From Nitrospina sp. (lineage in GTDB: Bacteria; Nitrospinota; Nitrospinia; Nitrospinales; Nitrospinaceae), in contig SMVT01000098.1 in the NCBI GenBank assembly GCA_004357365.1, positions 1 through 14,052 of the forward strand: 14,052 nucleotides of DNA, read 5' to 3'. The translations under genes were made by a program, and so were the position numbers. The notes beneath the pieces were generated by a model. The model was not told the DNA's origin, ran no database searches, and was given only the letters and a program-made list of their open reading frames with translations. This document shows, piece by piece, positions 1-7,220 of the stretch. Position 1 is the stretch's first letter. Every line of letters starts with the position of its first letter.

Positions 1-348
1 GTACGCATCACCCACGTTCCCAGCGGGATCGTCGTGACTTGCCAGGATGAAAAGTCGCAACACAAAAACAAGGACAAAGCGATGAAGGTCCTGCGCGCCC
101 GTTTATACGACGAGGAACAACGCAAACAGCAGGCCGAGCTGGCAGCCCACCGCAAGCAACAGATCGGCAGCGGTGACCGGAGCGAACGCATCCGAACCTA
201 TAATTTCCCGCAGGAGCGGGTGACGGATCACCGCATCGGCCTCACACTCCACAAATTGTCGCAGATCATGGCAGGTGACCTCGACGAGATTTTGGAAAAA
301 CTGGCACTGTATTTTCAGGCCGAGGCTCTGAAAGGCAATCAAAACTGA
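1..348 (+). CDS. prfA: Peptide chain release factor 1 (RF1), C-terminal part, cut by the left edge
   Basis: RF1 reads UAA and UAG stop codons in the ribosomal A site and triggers peptide release. The open frame runs from base 1 without a start, so the N-terminus, the PxT recognition region and the GGQ loop lie off-window. The visible part begins in the stretch that directly follows GGQ in the family (VRITHVPSGIVV), then has the conserved SQHKNKDKAM block and the class-specific GDRSERIRTYNFP block. The latter marks RF1 rather than RF2. The family normally has a small residue or Asn before RVTDHR; here it is Glu (PQERVTDHR), a minor deviation. The gene ends 32 bases before prmC, the enzyme that methylates the release-factor glutamine, which is a common bacterial arrangement and supports both calls. 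Identity is secure; only the missing N-terminus is unknown. Confidence 0.96.
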   Translation, partial: VRITHVPSGIVVTCQDEKSQHKNKDKAMKVLRARLYDEEQRKQQAELAAHRKQQIGSGDRSERIRTYNFPQERVTDHRIGLTLHKLSQIMAGDLDEILEKLALYFQAEALKGNQN

Positions 349-380
349 AAGCATCCAAAATTCATTTCGGGTAAGATACC

Positions 381-1280
381 ATGATGGACTCCTCCCACAA
401 GACTTCAACCACCATTCAGAGCGGCCTTCGGGAGGCGAGGGGCTTGCTTTCCGCGCAAGGCATCGAGTCATCGCCATTGGAAGCGGAACTGCTCCTGAGG
501 CAGGTTCTGGAGGTCCGGAAAGAAGACCTCATTCTTCATTCAGATGAAGCATTGACGGAACTTCAGGAAGAACATTTCCGGCAACTCGTTCAGCGCCGTT
601 GCCGGAAGGAACCGCTGGCCTACATCACCGGCCGCCGGGAGTTCTGGTCGCTGGACTTCACCGTGAACCCGAACGTTTTGATCCCCCGGCCGGAAACCGA
701 GGGGCTGATCGAGCGGATGCTGGAGCTGGCCGGAGGCGGGGCCCGTGACGCGGCCCTGCGCGTTCTGGATGTAGGAACCGGGTCGGGCATCCTCGCGGTG
801 GTTGCCGCCCTAGAGTTTCCGCAGGCCTGGATTACGGCGGTGGATTGCTCGGCGGATGCCTTGGCCGTGACGCGGGACAACGCGCTTCGGCATCAGGTGG
901 CGGAACGGATCGAATTGTTGCTGATGGATATGATGAAACCCTGGAACCTGAAAGACAGCGGTCCGTATGACTTTATTCTTTCCAATCCCCCTTACATCCC
1001 TTCCCAGGAAATGGAGCGCCTCATGCCCGACGTCCGCGATTACGAACCCCGGGCCGCGCTGGAGGGCGGGCCGGACGGCCTGGCCTGTTACCGGCGTCTC
1101 ATTCCCAATGCGTTCGATTATTTAAAACCGGAAGGTCATTTGATTGTCGAAGTGGGGGATGGCCAGGCCGAGCCCGTGGCGCAGAAACTTCAAGCTCACA
1201 GCGGGTTTGAGGAAATTAAAATCATTCAGGATTTGAGCGGAAAGGGCCGCGTGGTTTCCGCGAAGAGGGCGCATGGATAG
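381..1280 (+). CDS. prmC: Release factor glutamine N5-methyltransferase PrmC
   Basis: PrmC uses S-adenosylmethionine to methylate the GGQ glutamine of RF1 and RF2, which raises termination efficiency. The 299-residue length is normal. The N-terminal helical domain (about 1-85) carries the family block around YITGRREFW (81-89), followed by IPRPETE (101-107). The Rossmann-type methyltransferase domain has the SAM-binding loop DVGTGSG (130-136) and the NPPY catalytic motif (202-205) that holds the target amide. Two adjacent ATG codons (381 and 384) could both start translation, and no strong Shine-Dalgarno sequence precedes either. The last 8 bases overlap murA (ATGGATAG), suggesting translational coupling. 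HemK-type paralogues exist, but the prfA neighbour makes PrmC the best call. Confidence 0.95.
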   Translation: MMDSSHKTSTTIQSGLREARGLLSAQGIESSPLEAELLLRQVLEVRKEDLILHSDEALTELQEEHFRQLVQRRCRKEPLAYITGRREFWSLDFTVNPNVLIPRPETEGLIERMLELAGGGARDAALRVLDVGTGSGILAVVAALEFPQAWITAVDCSADALAVTRDNALRHQVAERIELLLMDMMKPWNLKDSGPYDFILSNPPYIPSQEMERLMPDVRDYEPRAALEGGPDGLACYRRLIPNAFDYLKPEGHLIVEVGDGQAEPVAQKLQAHSGFEEIKIIQDLSGKGRVVSAKRAHG

Positions 1281-2526
1281 AATTATCGTGGAAGGCGGCC
1301 ACCGGTTGCAGGGCCAGGTCACCATTAGCGGCGCCAAGAACGCGGTTTTGCCGGTGCTGGCGGCGACGTTGCTGACCGCAGGGCGAAATGAAATCCACAA
1401 CGTGCCGGGGGTGCGTGACGTGACCACCATGCTCCATCTCGTACAGGAGCTGGGCGCGGTGGGCGATCATATTAAAGGGGACCGCGTGACGCTGGACACC
1501 GCCGGCGTCAACAACCCCGTCGCGCCGTACGATCTGGTGTCCACCATGCGCGCGTCGTGCCTCGTGCTGGGACCTTTGCTGGCGCGGCTGGGCGAGGCCA
1601 AAGTGTCCCTGCCCGGCGGGTGCGCCATCGGCGCGCGGCCGATCGACCTGCACATCAAGGGCCTGGAAGCGCTAGGCGCAGATATCACGCTGGAGAAGGG
1701 ATATGTACACGGCATCGCCAAACAATTGAAAGGAACACATCATATTTTCGATTCGGTGACGGTCACCGGCACCATGAACGTCATGATGGCGGCGGTTCTG
1801 GCCGAGGGAGAAACGATACTGGAAAATTGCGCGAGAGAACCGGAAGTGGGTTTTCTGGCCGAGGTGTTGAATGCTTCCGGCGCGAAGATTGAAGGCGCCG
1901 GGTCCGACAAGATCGTCATTCAGGGCGTGACCTCGCTCAAACCGATCAATTGCCGGATTCTACCGGACCGGATTGAGGCGGCGACCTATATGATCGCCGC
2001 GGCGATCACCGGCGGCGATGTGGAAGTCCTGAATTGCAACCCGTCCCATCTGGAGGCCATTAACCTGAAACTTCGCGAGGCCGGGGTCGGTCTTGAGGAA
2101 AGAGACAACTCCCTCCGGGTTCAGGGCAATGGCGAATTGTTGCCGGTGCATATCCGGACGCATCCTTATCCCGGTTTTGCTACGGATGTGCAGGCGCAGT
2201 TCATGACGCTGATGACCCTCGCCAAGGGCCGGAGCCTGATCACCGAAACGGTGTTCGAAAACCGGTTCATGCACGTGGCGGAACTCAAGCGCATGGGGGC
2301 GGATATCGTCATCGAAGGCCACACGGCGATGGTCACCGGGGTGGAGCAATTGAGCGGCGCTCCGGTGATGGCCACCGATCTTCGGGCCAGCGCCTGTCTC
2401 GTTCTGGCCGGGCTGGTCGCGGACCGGGACACGGTGGTTTCGCGGGTCTATCATATCGACCGGGGATACCAGGACATGGACAAAAAGTTATCCCAACTGG
2501 GAGCGGCCATCCGCCGGGTCAGATAG
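1273..2526 (+). CDS. murA: UDP-N-acetylglucosamine 1-carboxyvinyltransferase MurA
   Basis: MurA transfers enolpyruvate from phosphoenolpyruvate to UDP-GlcNAc, the first committed step of peptidoglycan synthesis, in the cytoplasm. The 417-residue product is full length for the family. Visible key residues are Lys22-Asn23 in the SGAKNAVLP block, the catalytic Cys117 in LPGGCAIGARP and Asp305 in GFATDVQAQ. Cys rather than Asp at the loop position predicts fosfomycin sensitivity at the target level (family knowledge). The usual GFPTD motif has Ala in place of Pro, a small deviation. The ATG at 1273 lies inside the end of prmC, preceded by a purine-rich AGAGGG at 1264-1269 that is rather close to the start. 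It follows prfA-prmC, a recurrent bacterial order. Confidence 0.97.
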   Translation: MDRIIVEGGHRLQGQVTISGAKNAVLPVLAATLLTAGRNEIHNVPGVRDVTTMLHLVQELGAVGDHIKGDRVTLDTAGVNNPVAPYDLVSTMRASCLVLGPLLARLGEAKVSLPGGCAIGARPIDLHIKGLEALGADITLEKGYVHGIAKQLKGTHHIFDSVTVTGTMNVMMAAVLAEGETILENCAREPEVGFLAEVLNASGAKIEGAGSDKIVIQGVTSLKPINCRILPDRIEAATYMIAAAITGGDVEVLNCNPSHLEAINLKLREAGVGLEERDNSLRVQGNGELLPVHIRTHPYPGFATDVQAQFMTLMTLAKGRSLITETVFENRFMHVAELKRMGADIVIEGHTAMVTGVEQLSGAPVMATDLRASACLVLAGLVADRDTVVSRVYHIDRGYQDMDKKLSQLGAAIRRVR

Positions 2527-2578
2527 CCGGTTCCAGCCGGTCAGAGGGGCGCCGCGAAGGGGCAACAGGGGATGCGCT

Positions 2579-3664
2579 ATGGACCATCCGATCCGTCTTG
2601 ACGAACTGGATCTGAATCATATTCTATTATGGATGCCGCACTGGCTGGGCGACGTGGTGTTCGTGCTGCCCACGGTACAGGCGATCCGCGCCTGCCGGCC
2701 CGATGTGCGGATCACCGCGGTGGCGCATCCTCCCGCTCATGAATTTCTGCGGCACCATCCCGCCCTCGATTCGGTCATTAAAATTCCATTCTCCCCGAAA
2801 GATGGTTTCTGGTCGGCCTGCCAGTTTGCGCGGGGTCTGCGAAAATATCAATTCGACCTGGCGGTGGTGTTTCCCAATTCGTTTCGCAGTACGGTGCTGG
2901 CCTGGCTGTCTGGAGCGAACATTCGGATCGGATACCCAACGGAAGGCCGCGGGTTTTTGTTGACGCATCCGGTGGCGAAACGAAAGGATTCGAAATCCGT
3001 TCACGCCATCGACTACTATTCCGGAATCGTATCCTGCCTGGGAATCGATCGGGTGGAAAAAACGTTCGACCCGGTGGTTTCAAAGGAAGAGGTGGAACAG
3101 CAGGCGGAATGGCTTTTGCAACAGGGCATCGCTCCCGGCGATCTCCTGGTGGCGGTTCAGCCCGGAGCGTCCAAACCGGAAAAGCGATGGCACATGGAGC
3201 GGTTCGGCATTTTATGCCAGAGCCTGATCAAGCAACGCGGCGCTAAAATTCTTCTGCTGGGGAGCGCGGCGGAAGCGGAGTTGATCGAGCAGGTGCGGCA
3301 ATACTGTCCGCGGGAGCATTCCCTGCTGGTCGCCGGACAGAACATGCAGGAGGTGCTGGCCCTGCTCAAAAACTGCACTCTGTTGATCGCCAACGACAGC
3401 GGCCTGATGAACCTGGCGGCCATGGTGGGAACCCCCCTGGTGGCCCTGTTCGGTCCGGGCAGTCCCAAAACCACCGATCCCTGCATCGAACCCGCCAAAA
3501 AGGAAATCGTCACCAGGAATTTTTCCTGTTCGCCCTGCCGTCACAACTTTTTCAAAGAATGCAAACCCTCTCCCCATAACAAACCGTTTTGCATTGAAGA
3601 CATCAGCGTCCAAGACGTTTCGGAGGCGGTCGACCGGTTGCTGGTGCGGATTCAAACAGGTTAA
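2579..3664 (+). CDS. Glycosyltransferase family 9, ADP-heptose:LPS heptosyltransferase II-like
   Basis: GT9 enzymes add heptose from ADP-heptose to the inner core of lipopolysaccharide at the cytoplasmic face of the inner membrane. The 361 residues show two Rossmann-like halves (GT-B fold). The N-terminal half has the WLGDVVFVLP motif with the probable catalytic Asp25. The C-terminal half has the QPGAS turn (194-198), the KILLLGS strand (223-229) and the NDSGLMNLAAMVGTP donor-binding block (272-286). The family usually has His where Asn278 stands here. A Cys cluster near the end (317, 320, 328, 338) is typical of WaaF-like members. The start is ATG 2579 with AGGGG seven bases upstream; the 52-base gap after murA suggests the same transcript. 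WaaF is the closest role I would propose, but acceptor and exact donor cannot be read from sequence. Confidence 0.88.
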   Translation: MDHPIRLDELDLNHILLWMPHWLGDVVFVLPTVQAIRACRPDVRITAVAHPPAHEFLRHHPALDSVIKIPFSPKDGFWSACQFARGLRKYQFDLAVVFPNSFRSTVLAWLSGANIRIGYPTEGRGFLLTHPVAKRKDSKSVHAIDYYSGIVSCLGIDRVEKTFDPVVSKEEVEQQAEWLLQQGIAPGDLLVAVQPGASKPEKRWHMERFGILCQSLIKQRGAKILLLGSAAEAELIEQVRQYCPREHSLLVAGQNMQEVLALLKNCTLLIANDSGLMNLAAMVGTPLVALFGPGSPKTTDPCIEPAKKEIVTRNFSCSPCRHNFFKECKPSPHNKPFCIEDISVQDVSEAVDRLLVRIQTG

Positions 3665-3680
3665 GGTGAAGAAAGAGGAC

Positions 3681-4076
3681 TCAGGGATTGAGGTTGGTTT
3701 CCGTCACGTCCCAATACGGCTCCAGGTCATAGTAGCCCAGGATGACCTGCTCCCGTTCCAGGGTAACCGAGTTAGGATCGTCGATGGCGGGAGATTGCTG
3801 GATGGAATCGCGCCGCCAGGAGGTTCTGACTTTTCCCAACTCATGGCCCTCACAGTGCTTTTTGGGGAACAGCACCATTTTCCCGTCGGTGAATAAAAAT
3901 CCGCCAATCGTCATAACCAAGTAGCGCGGTTTGTAGGTTTCCGGTTCCACCAACAGGCCCTGAATGCGGGCCACCATTTCGTCGTAGACATCATACAAAT
4001 AAAAACCGACGATGCGGTATTCGGGATACAGATGATAGATATTGTCGTCGACGTATAGTAATGGACTGGGAGTCAC
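3681..4076 (-). CDS. Small PRC-barrel domain protein, function unknown
   Basis: The 131-residue product has no signal peptide or membrane segment and is probably cytoplasmic. Residues about 18-72 read as a PRC-barrel: a VGFYLYDVYDE strand-turn, an acidic-hydrophobic LLVEPET stretch, then RYLVMTIGGF and MVLFP. A second conserved-looking segment near the end (GYYDLEPYWDV, 114-124) resembles the YY-PYW tails of other PRC-barrel proteins. These domains occur in RimM, photosynthetic reaction-centre subunit H and many stress-linked proteins of unknown role. The only plausible start is GTG at 4076, with a weak GAGAA-like purine run upstream and no in-frame ATG before it. It converges on the GT9 gene with a 16-base gap and diverges from the DUF4124 gene. 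The domain call is fairly firm; the function is unknown. Confidence 0.75.
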   Translation of the reverse strand: MTPSPLLYVDDNIYHLYPEYRIVGFYLYDVYDEMVARIQGLLVEPETYKPRYLVMTIGGFLFTDGKMVLFPKKHCEGHELGKVRTSWRRDSIQQSPAIDDPNSVTLEREQVILGYYDLEPYWDVTETNLNP

Positions 4077-4120
4077 GAATTTTCTCGGGTCGCAATGGAA
4101 CGAAATTCAACTAAAATTAA

Positions 4121-4129
4121 AGTATAGCA
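4121..4129 (-). promoter_or_regulatory. Extended -10 promoter for the PRC-barrel gene
   Basis: Read on the minus strand this is TGCTATACT, matching the extended -10 form TGnTATAAT with five of six hexamer bases. No good -35 hexamer is seen, which fits extended -10 promoters. Predicted transcription would start near 4114, leaving a leader of about 38 bases before the GTG at 4076. Confidence 0.5.
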
Positions 4130-4144
4130 GAGTTTAACTTCCCT

Positions 4145-4153
4145 TGATATAAT
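4145..4153 (+). promoter_or_regulatory. Extended -10 promoter for the DUF4124 gene
   Basis: TGATATAAT is a perfect extended -10 element (TGnTATAAT). The expected -35 position (about 4125-4130) holds no consensus hexamer and overlaps the -10 element of the opposing promoter. Transcription would begin near 4160, before the favoured ATG at 4213, and close to the alternative TTG at 4174. Confidence 0.6.
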
Positions 4154-4212
4154 CTTAAAGGTGTGGTAAATATTTGAATTGTTTACGGTTACATTTAATC
4201 GACGATCGAAAT

Positions 4213-4947
4213 ATGAAGCCTTTCAGGAGCGGCCTCCGGGGCCCGGCAATCCTCATGATTTTAGCGCTGTTAGGGATGATGGTGTGTGCGCCCGATTCAG
4301 GTTTGGCGAAAATATACAAATACCAGGACGATCAGGGGAAGACCCATTTTACTGACAATCCCAACAGCATCCCCCTGAAATACCGAAAAGAAAACACCCT
4401 GAAAAAATTCAGGGGAGTGGTCGACCCGGGCTCTCCGCCGTCGGTGGCCCCCGGGAGGCCGGGTCAGACCGGCACCGGAGGTGATAGAGGCGCGGCGCCG
4501 GGAAGCGGTGAGGATCAACCGTTCACCAAACAGGATGAAGCCCTCGTGAAGAAAACCATCAAGGTGTTGCAGAAAGGAGTAGCCCTGGCGAAACGCTATA
4601 AAGGAGCCCGGCCCAATGCTTCCAACGGCCGGGGCGCGACCATAGCCATTCAGGGTAATCTCCCCGAGAAGGAAAGCCTGAGCAAGGAGCTGGCGGCCAC
4701 CAAGGTGAAGGCGCTCAAGCCGGTGCATGCGTTTTTACAAAAAAGCGTGGCGATGGATAAAGAGACGAAGGGCATCGGGGCTGGACTCAAGACCCGGATT
4801 GTGGGCATCCTGAACCGCATTCAGGACGAAGGCCGACAGCAGGCCGATCTCATCAAGAAACTGGAAAAGGCGATGAAGGATTCGAAAAAGAAAAAAGCGG
4901 AAGCCAAAAAGAAGGAAGCCGCCCAGCAAAAAAATTCCGAAAAATAA
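4213..4947 (+). CDS. Secreted DUF4124 domain protein with basic C-terminal tail
   Basis: The product is 244 residues from ATG 4213. A longer frame could start at TTG 4174, but that would put 13 extra residues before the signal peptide, so the ATG is preferred. No clear Shine-Dalgarno sequence precedes it. Residues 1-32 form a Sec signal peptide: basic start, hydrophobic core (PAILMILALLGMMV) and a likely cleavage after GLA. Next comes the DUF4124 motif, KIYKYQDDQGKTHFTDNP (33-50), which is common at the start of exported proteins. Residues 71-101 are a Gly/Pro-rich linker. About 103-244 are predicted helical, ending in a Lys/Ala/Glu-rich tail (218-244) that could form a charged coiled coil or bind an anionic surface. 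Cys25 in the signal region does not sit in a proper lipobox. Function is unknown; periplasm is the likely location. Confidence 0.8.
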   Translation: MKPFRSGLRGPAILMILALLGMMVCAPDSGLAKIYKYQDDQGKTHFTDNPNSIPLKYRKENTLKKFRGVVDPGSPPSVAPGRPGQTGTGGDRGAAPGSGEDQPFTKQDEALVKKTIKVLQKGVALAKRYKGARPNASNGRGATIAIQGNLPEKESLSKELAATKVKALKPVHAFLQKSVAMDKETKGIGAGLKTRIVGILNRIQDEGRQQADLIKKLEKAMKDSKKKKAEAKKKEAAQQKNSEK

Positions 4948-5059
4948 CCTTTATTCCCTGGCCGCCTTTCCGCCTATTTAAAACTACCGGAACCCATGAC
5001 AGCCCATACCCCTTGATCCACCGGCACCTCTTACTTTCCTGAATCAACCCCGCCCCACT

Positions 5060-6418
5060 ATGAATGACATCAACCGGTTTTTTGCAGACTTAAACGGAAT
5101 CCTCTGGGGCCCCTGGCTGCTGACCCTGCTGGTGGGCACGGGCATCTGGCTGACGATTCAACTACGGGGCATTCAGTTTCGCTTATTACCCTATGCATTG
5201 CGTCTCACGTTTTCCCGCGAGCGGGAAGGGGAAGGAGATGTTTCCCATTTTGGCGCGTTGATGATCGCCCTCGCCGCGACCATCGGCAGCGGCAACATCG
5301 CCGGCGTGGCCACCGCGATGACCCTCGGCGGACCGGGTGCGGTGGTATGGATGTGGATAGCCGCCCTGTTCGGCATGGCCACCAAATACGCCGAAGCGTT
5401 TCTGGCCGTGCGGTACCGGCAGGTCAACCCCCGTGGAGAAATATCCGGCGGGCCCATGTATTACATCGAAACCGGGTTGGGTTGGAAATGGCTGGGGATC
5501 TGTTTTGCGGTGTGCGGGGCCGTCGCCGCGTTCGGGATCGGGAACATGGTCCAGGCCAACACCTCAACCCTGGCCCTCGTTAAAGTTTTTTCCATCAACA
5601 AAGAAGCGGTCGGCGTCATCCTGGCGGTGTTTACCGGGCTGGTGATCCTGGGCGGCATCCAACGCATCGCCCAGGTCGTTTCCTTTTTTGTTCCCATCAT
5701 GGTGTTGCTGTATTTTACGGGATCGTTGGTGATCATCCTCGGCAACATAGCGGAATTGCCGGCAGGCCTCGCGCTTTTGTTCAAGCAGGCGATGAGCAGC
5801 ACCGCGGCCAGCGGCGGCTTTGCCGGAGCGACGCTGGCGCAGGCCATTCGGTTCGGTGTGGAACGGGGATTGTTCTCCAACGAATCCGGTCTGGGAAGCG
5901 CCCCCATCGTTGCCGCCGCGGCGAAAACCAATCAACCCGCCAAGCAGGCGCTGGTGTCCATGACCGGAACGTTTCTCGATACCATCATCGTGTGTTCGTT
6001 GACCGGACTCGTGCTTTCGACCACGGGCGTCTGGAATTCAGGGAAAACTGGCGTCGAGTTGACGCTTCAGGCTTTCAGCGCCGGATTGCCCGGCGAGTGG
6101 GGGCAGTGGATCGTCACCCTGAGCGTGGTCACGTTCGCGTTTTCAACCATCCTCGGCTGGTGCTATTACGGCGAAAAATGTTTTGAATATCTGGCAGGTG
6201 AACGTTTTATCCCGTTTTACAGGATGACCTGGATCGGAGTCGTCTATGTCGGCGCGGTGAGCGAATTGCAATTTGTCTGGGATTTTTCAGGAGCCATGAA
6301 TGGGCTGATGGCCGTTCCCAATCTCATCGCCCTGCTGGCGTTGAGCCGTCTCATCGCCCGGGAGACCCGGATCTTTGAACAAGGCATCCGCGATGGCACC
6401 ATTCATCGCTACGATTGA
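5060..6418 (+). CDS. AGCS-family sodium:alanine/glycine symporter
   Basis: This inner-membrane secondary transporter should take up small neutral amino acids (alanine or glycine) with sodium. The 452-residue length and pattern of about ten or eleven hydrophobic segments fit the Na_Ala_symp family. Diagnostic stretches are ATIGSGNIAGVATA (73-86), SGGPMYYIETGLG (129-141) and RFGVERGLFSNESGLGSAPI (264-283), followed by TGTFLDTIIV (302-311). The family usually reads NEAG where this has NESG, a conservative change. The ATG at 5060 has no recognisable Shine-Dalgarno sequence in the pyrimidine-rich DNA before it, but the alignment-like N-terminus (short amphipathic lead, then first membrane segment) supports this start. 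It stands alone, 112 bases after the DUF4124 gene, and converges on the GT2 gene with an 11-base gap. Substrate is inferred from the family. Confidence 0.93.
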   Translation: MNDINRFFADLNGILWGPWLLTLLVGTGIWLTIQLRGIQFRLLPYALRLTFSREREGEGDVSHFGALMIALAATIGSGNIAGVATAMTLGGPGAVVWMWIAALFGMATKYAEAFLAVRYRQVNPRGEISGGPMYYIETGLGWKWLGICFAVCGAVAAFGIGNMVQANTSTLALVKVFSINKEAVGVILAVFTGLVILGGIQRIAQVVSFFVPIMVLLYFTGSLVIILGNIAELPAGLALLFKQAMSSTAASGGFAGATLAQAIRFGVERGLFSNESGLGSAPIVAAAAKTNQPAKQALVSMTGTFLDTIIVCSLTGLVLSTTGVWNSGKTGVELTLQAFSAGLPGEWGQWIVTLSVVTFAFSTILGWCYYGEKCFEYLAGERFIPFYRMTWIGVVYVGAVSELQFVWDFSGAMNGLMAVPNLIALLALSRLIARETRIFEQGIRDGTIHRYD

Positions 6419-6429
6419 GAATTTCCGGC

Positions 6430-7122
6430 TCAATCAAACAGCCGAAAGCGGATGATATACCACATCGCCGCAAAGCCGTCTTTCCATCCGATTTTTTTTC
6501 CTTCCGTATAATCCCGCCCGCTATACGAAATGGGAACTTCGTAGATTCTGAATTTTCGTTTGGCGACCTTGCTGGTGAATTCCGGCTCGAACCCGAACCG
6601 GTTACATTTGAGGGTCAGGGAATCCAGCACCTTCCGGGTGAACGCCTTGTAACAGGTTTCCATGTCCGTCAGGTTCAGGTTGGTCAGTATGTTGGATAGG
6701 GTGGTCAACACCATGTTGCCGAGGTAATGCCAGAAGAACAGCACGCGATGGGGCCCGCCCAGAAACCGCGACCCGTAAACGACGTCCGCCCGCCCGTCCA
6801 GAATCGGCTCCAGCAGTTTGCCGTATTCGCGCGGATCGTATTCCAGGTCCGCGTCCTGAATGATGATGATGTCTCCCTTCGCCTCGGCAAACCCGCTGCG
6901 GAGCGCGGCGCCCTTGCCCAGGTTTTTGGTGTGCATCAACACCGTATACCCCTCCCGGCCCTGATAATCCTGGACGATTTCGCGGGTGCCGTCGGTGGAA
7001 CAGTCGTCCACCAGCACGATTTCCTTTTGGTAGTCGACCGCTTCCACCCGGGTCAGCAGGGTGCGGAGCGTATCTTTTTCGTTGTAAACGGGGATGATGA
7101 TAGAAAGCTTCACGGGCGCCAT
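6430..7122 (-). CDS. Glycosyltransferase family 2, polyprenyl-phosphate hexose synthase-like
   Basis: The 230-residue product is a single GT-A domain. It begins with LSIIIPVYNE (6-15), then LVDDCSTDGT (37-46), the KNLGKGAALRSGF sugar-nucleotide region (66-78) and the metal-binding QDADLEYDP (89-97). After that come YGSRF (116-120) and an MET-CYKAF acceptor-side block (153-161). This order is typical of the dolichyl-phosphate mannose/glucose synthase branch, which charges a polyprenyl phosphate with one hexose for later transfer in the periplasm. No C-terminal membrane anchors follow, so it would be a peripheral cytoplasmic enzyme. The start is ATG 7122 without a strong Shine-Dalgarno sequence. 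It is the last gene of the minus-strand run, 98 bases after the Gx-transporter gene, so it may have its own promoter. Donor sugar and acceptor are not readable from sequence. Confidence 0.88.
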   Translation of the reverse strand: MAPVKLSIIIPVYNEKDTLRTLLTRVEAVDYQKEIVLVDDCSTDGTREIVQDYQGREGYTVLMHTKNLGKGAALRSGFAEAKGDIIIIQDADLEYDPREYGKLLEPILDGRADVVYGSRFLGGPHRVLFFWHYLGNMVLTTLSNILTNLNLTDMETCYKAFTRKVLDSLTLKCNRFGFEPEFTSKVAKRKFRIYEVPISYSGRDYTEGKKIGWKDGFAAMWYIIRFRLFD

Positions 7123-7220
7123 CGAAATTCGGTTGATCTGTGAAATCCGGCTAGATTTTCAGTGTAAAGGAAAACCCGGGCGAAGTCTAAAACATTGTAG
7201 AGGAAGTGGATAGGGGATTT

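Noticed and set aside
4285..4293. Lipoprotein signal at Cys25 of the DUF4124 protein
   Set aside because: The residues before Cys (MMV) do not form a lipobox, and a normal signal peptidase I site follows at GLA.
4948..5059. Terminator between the DUF4124 gene and the AGCS symporter
   Set aside because: The 112 bases are pyrimidine-rich but I could not find a stable inverted repeat followed by a T-run.
7123..7220. Terminator or clear promoter between the Gx-transporter and GT2 genes
   Set aside because: No convincing hairpin. A minus-strand TTAGAC-N18-TACACT pair exists but matches only four of six bases in each hexamer, too weak to list.
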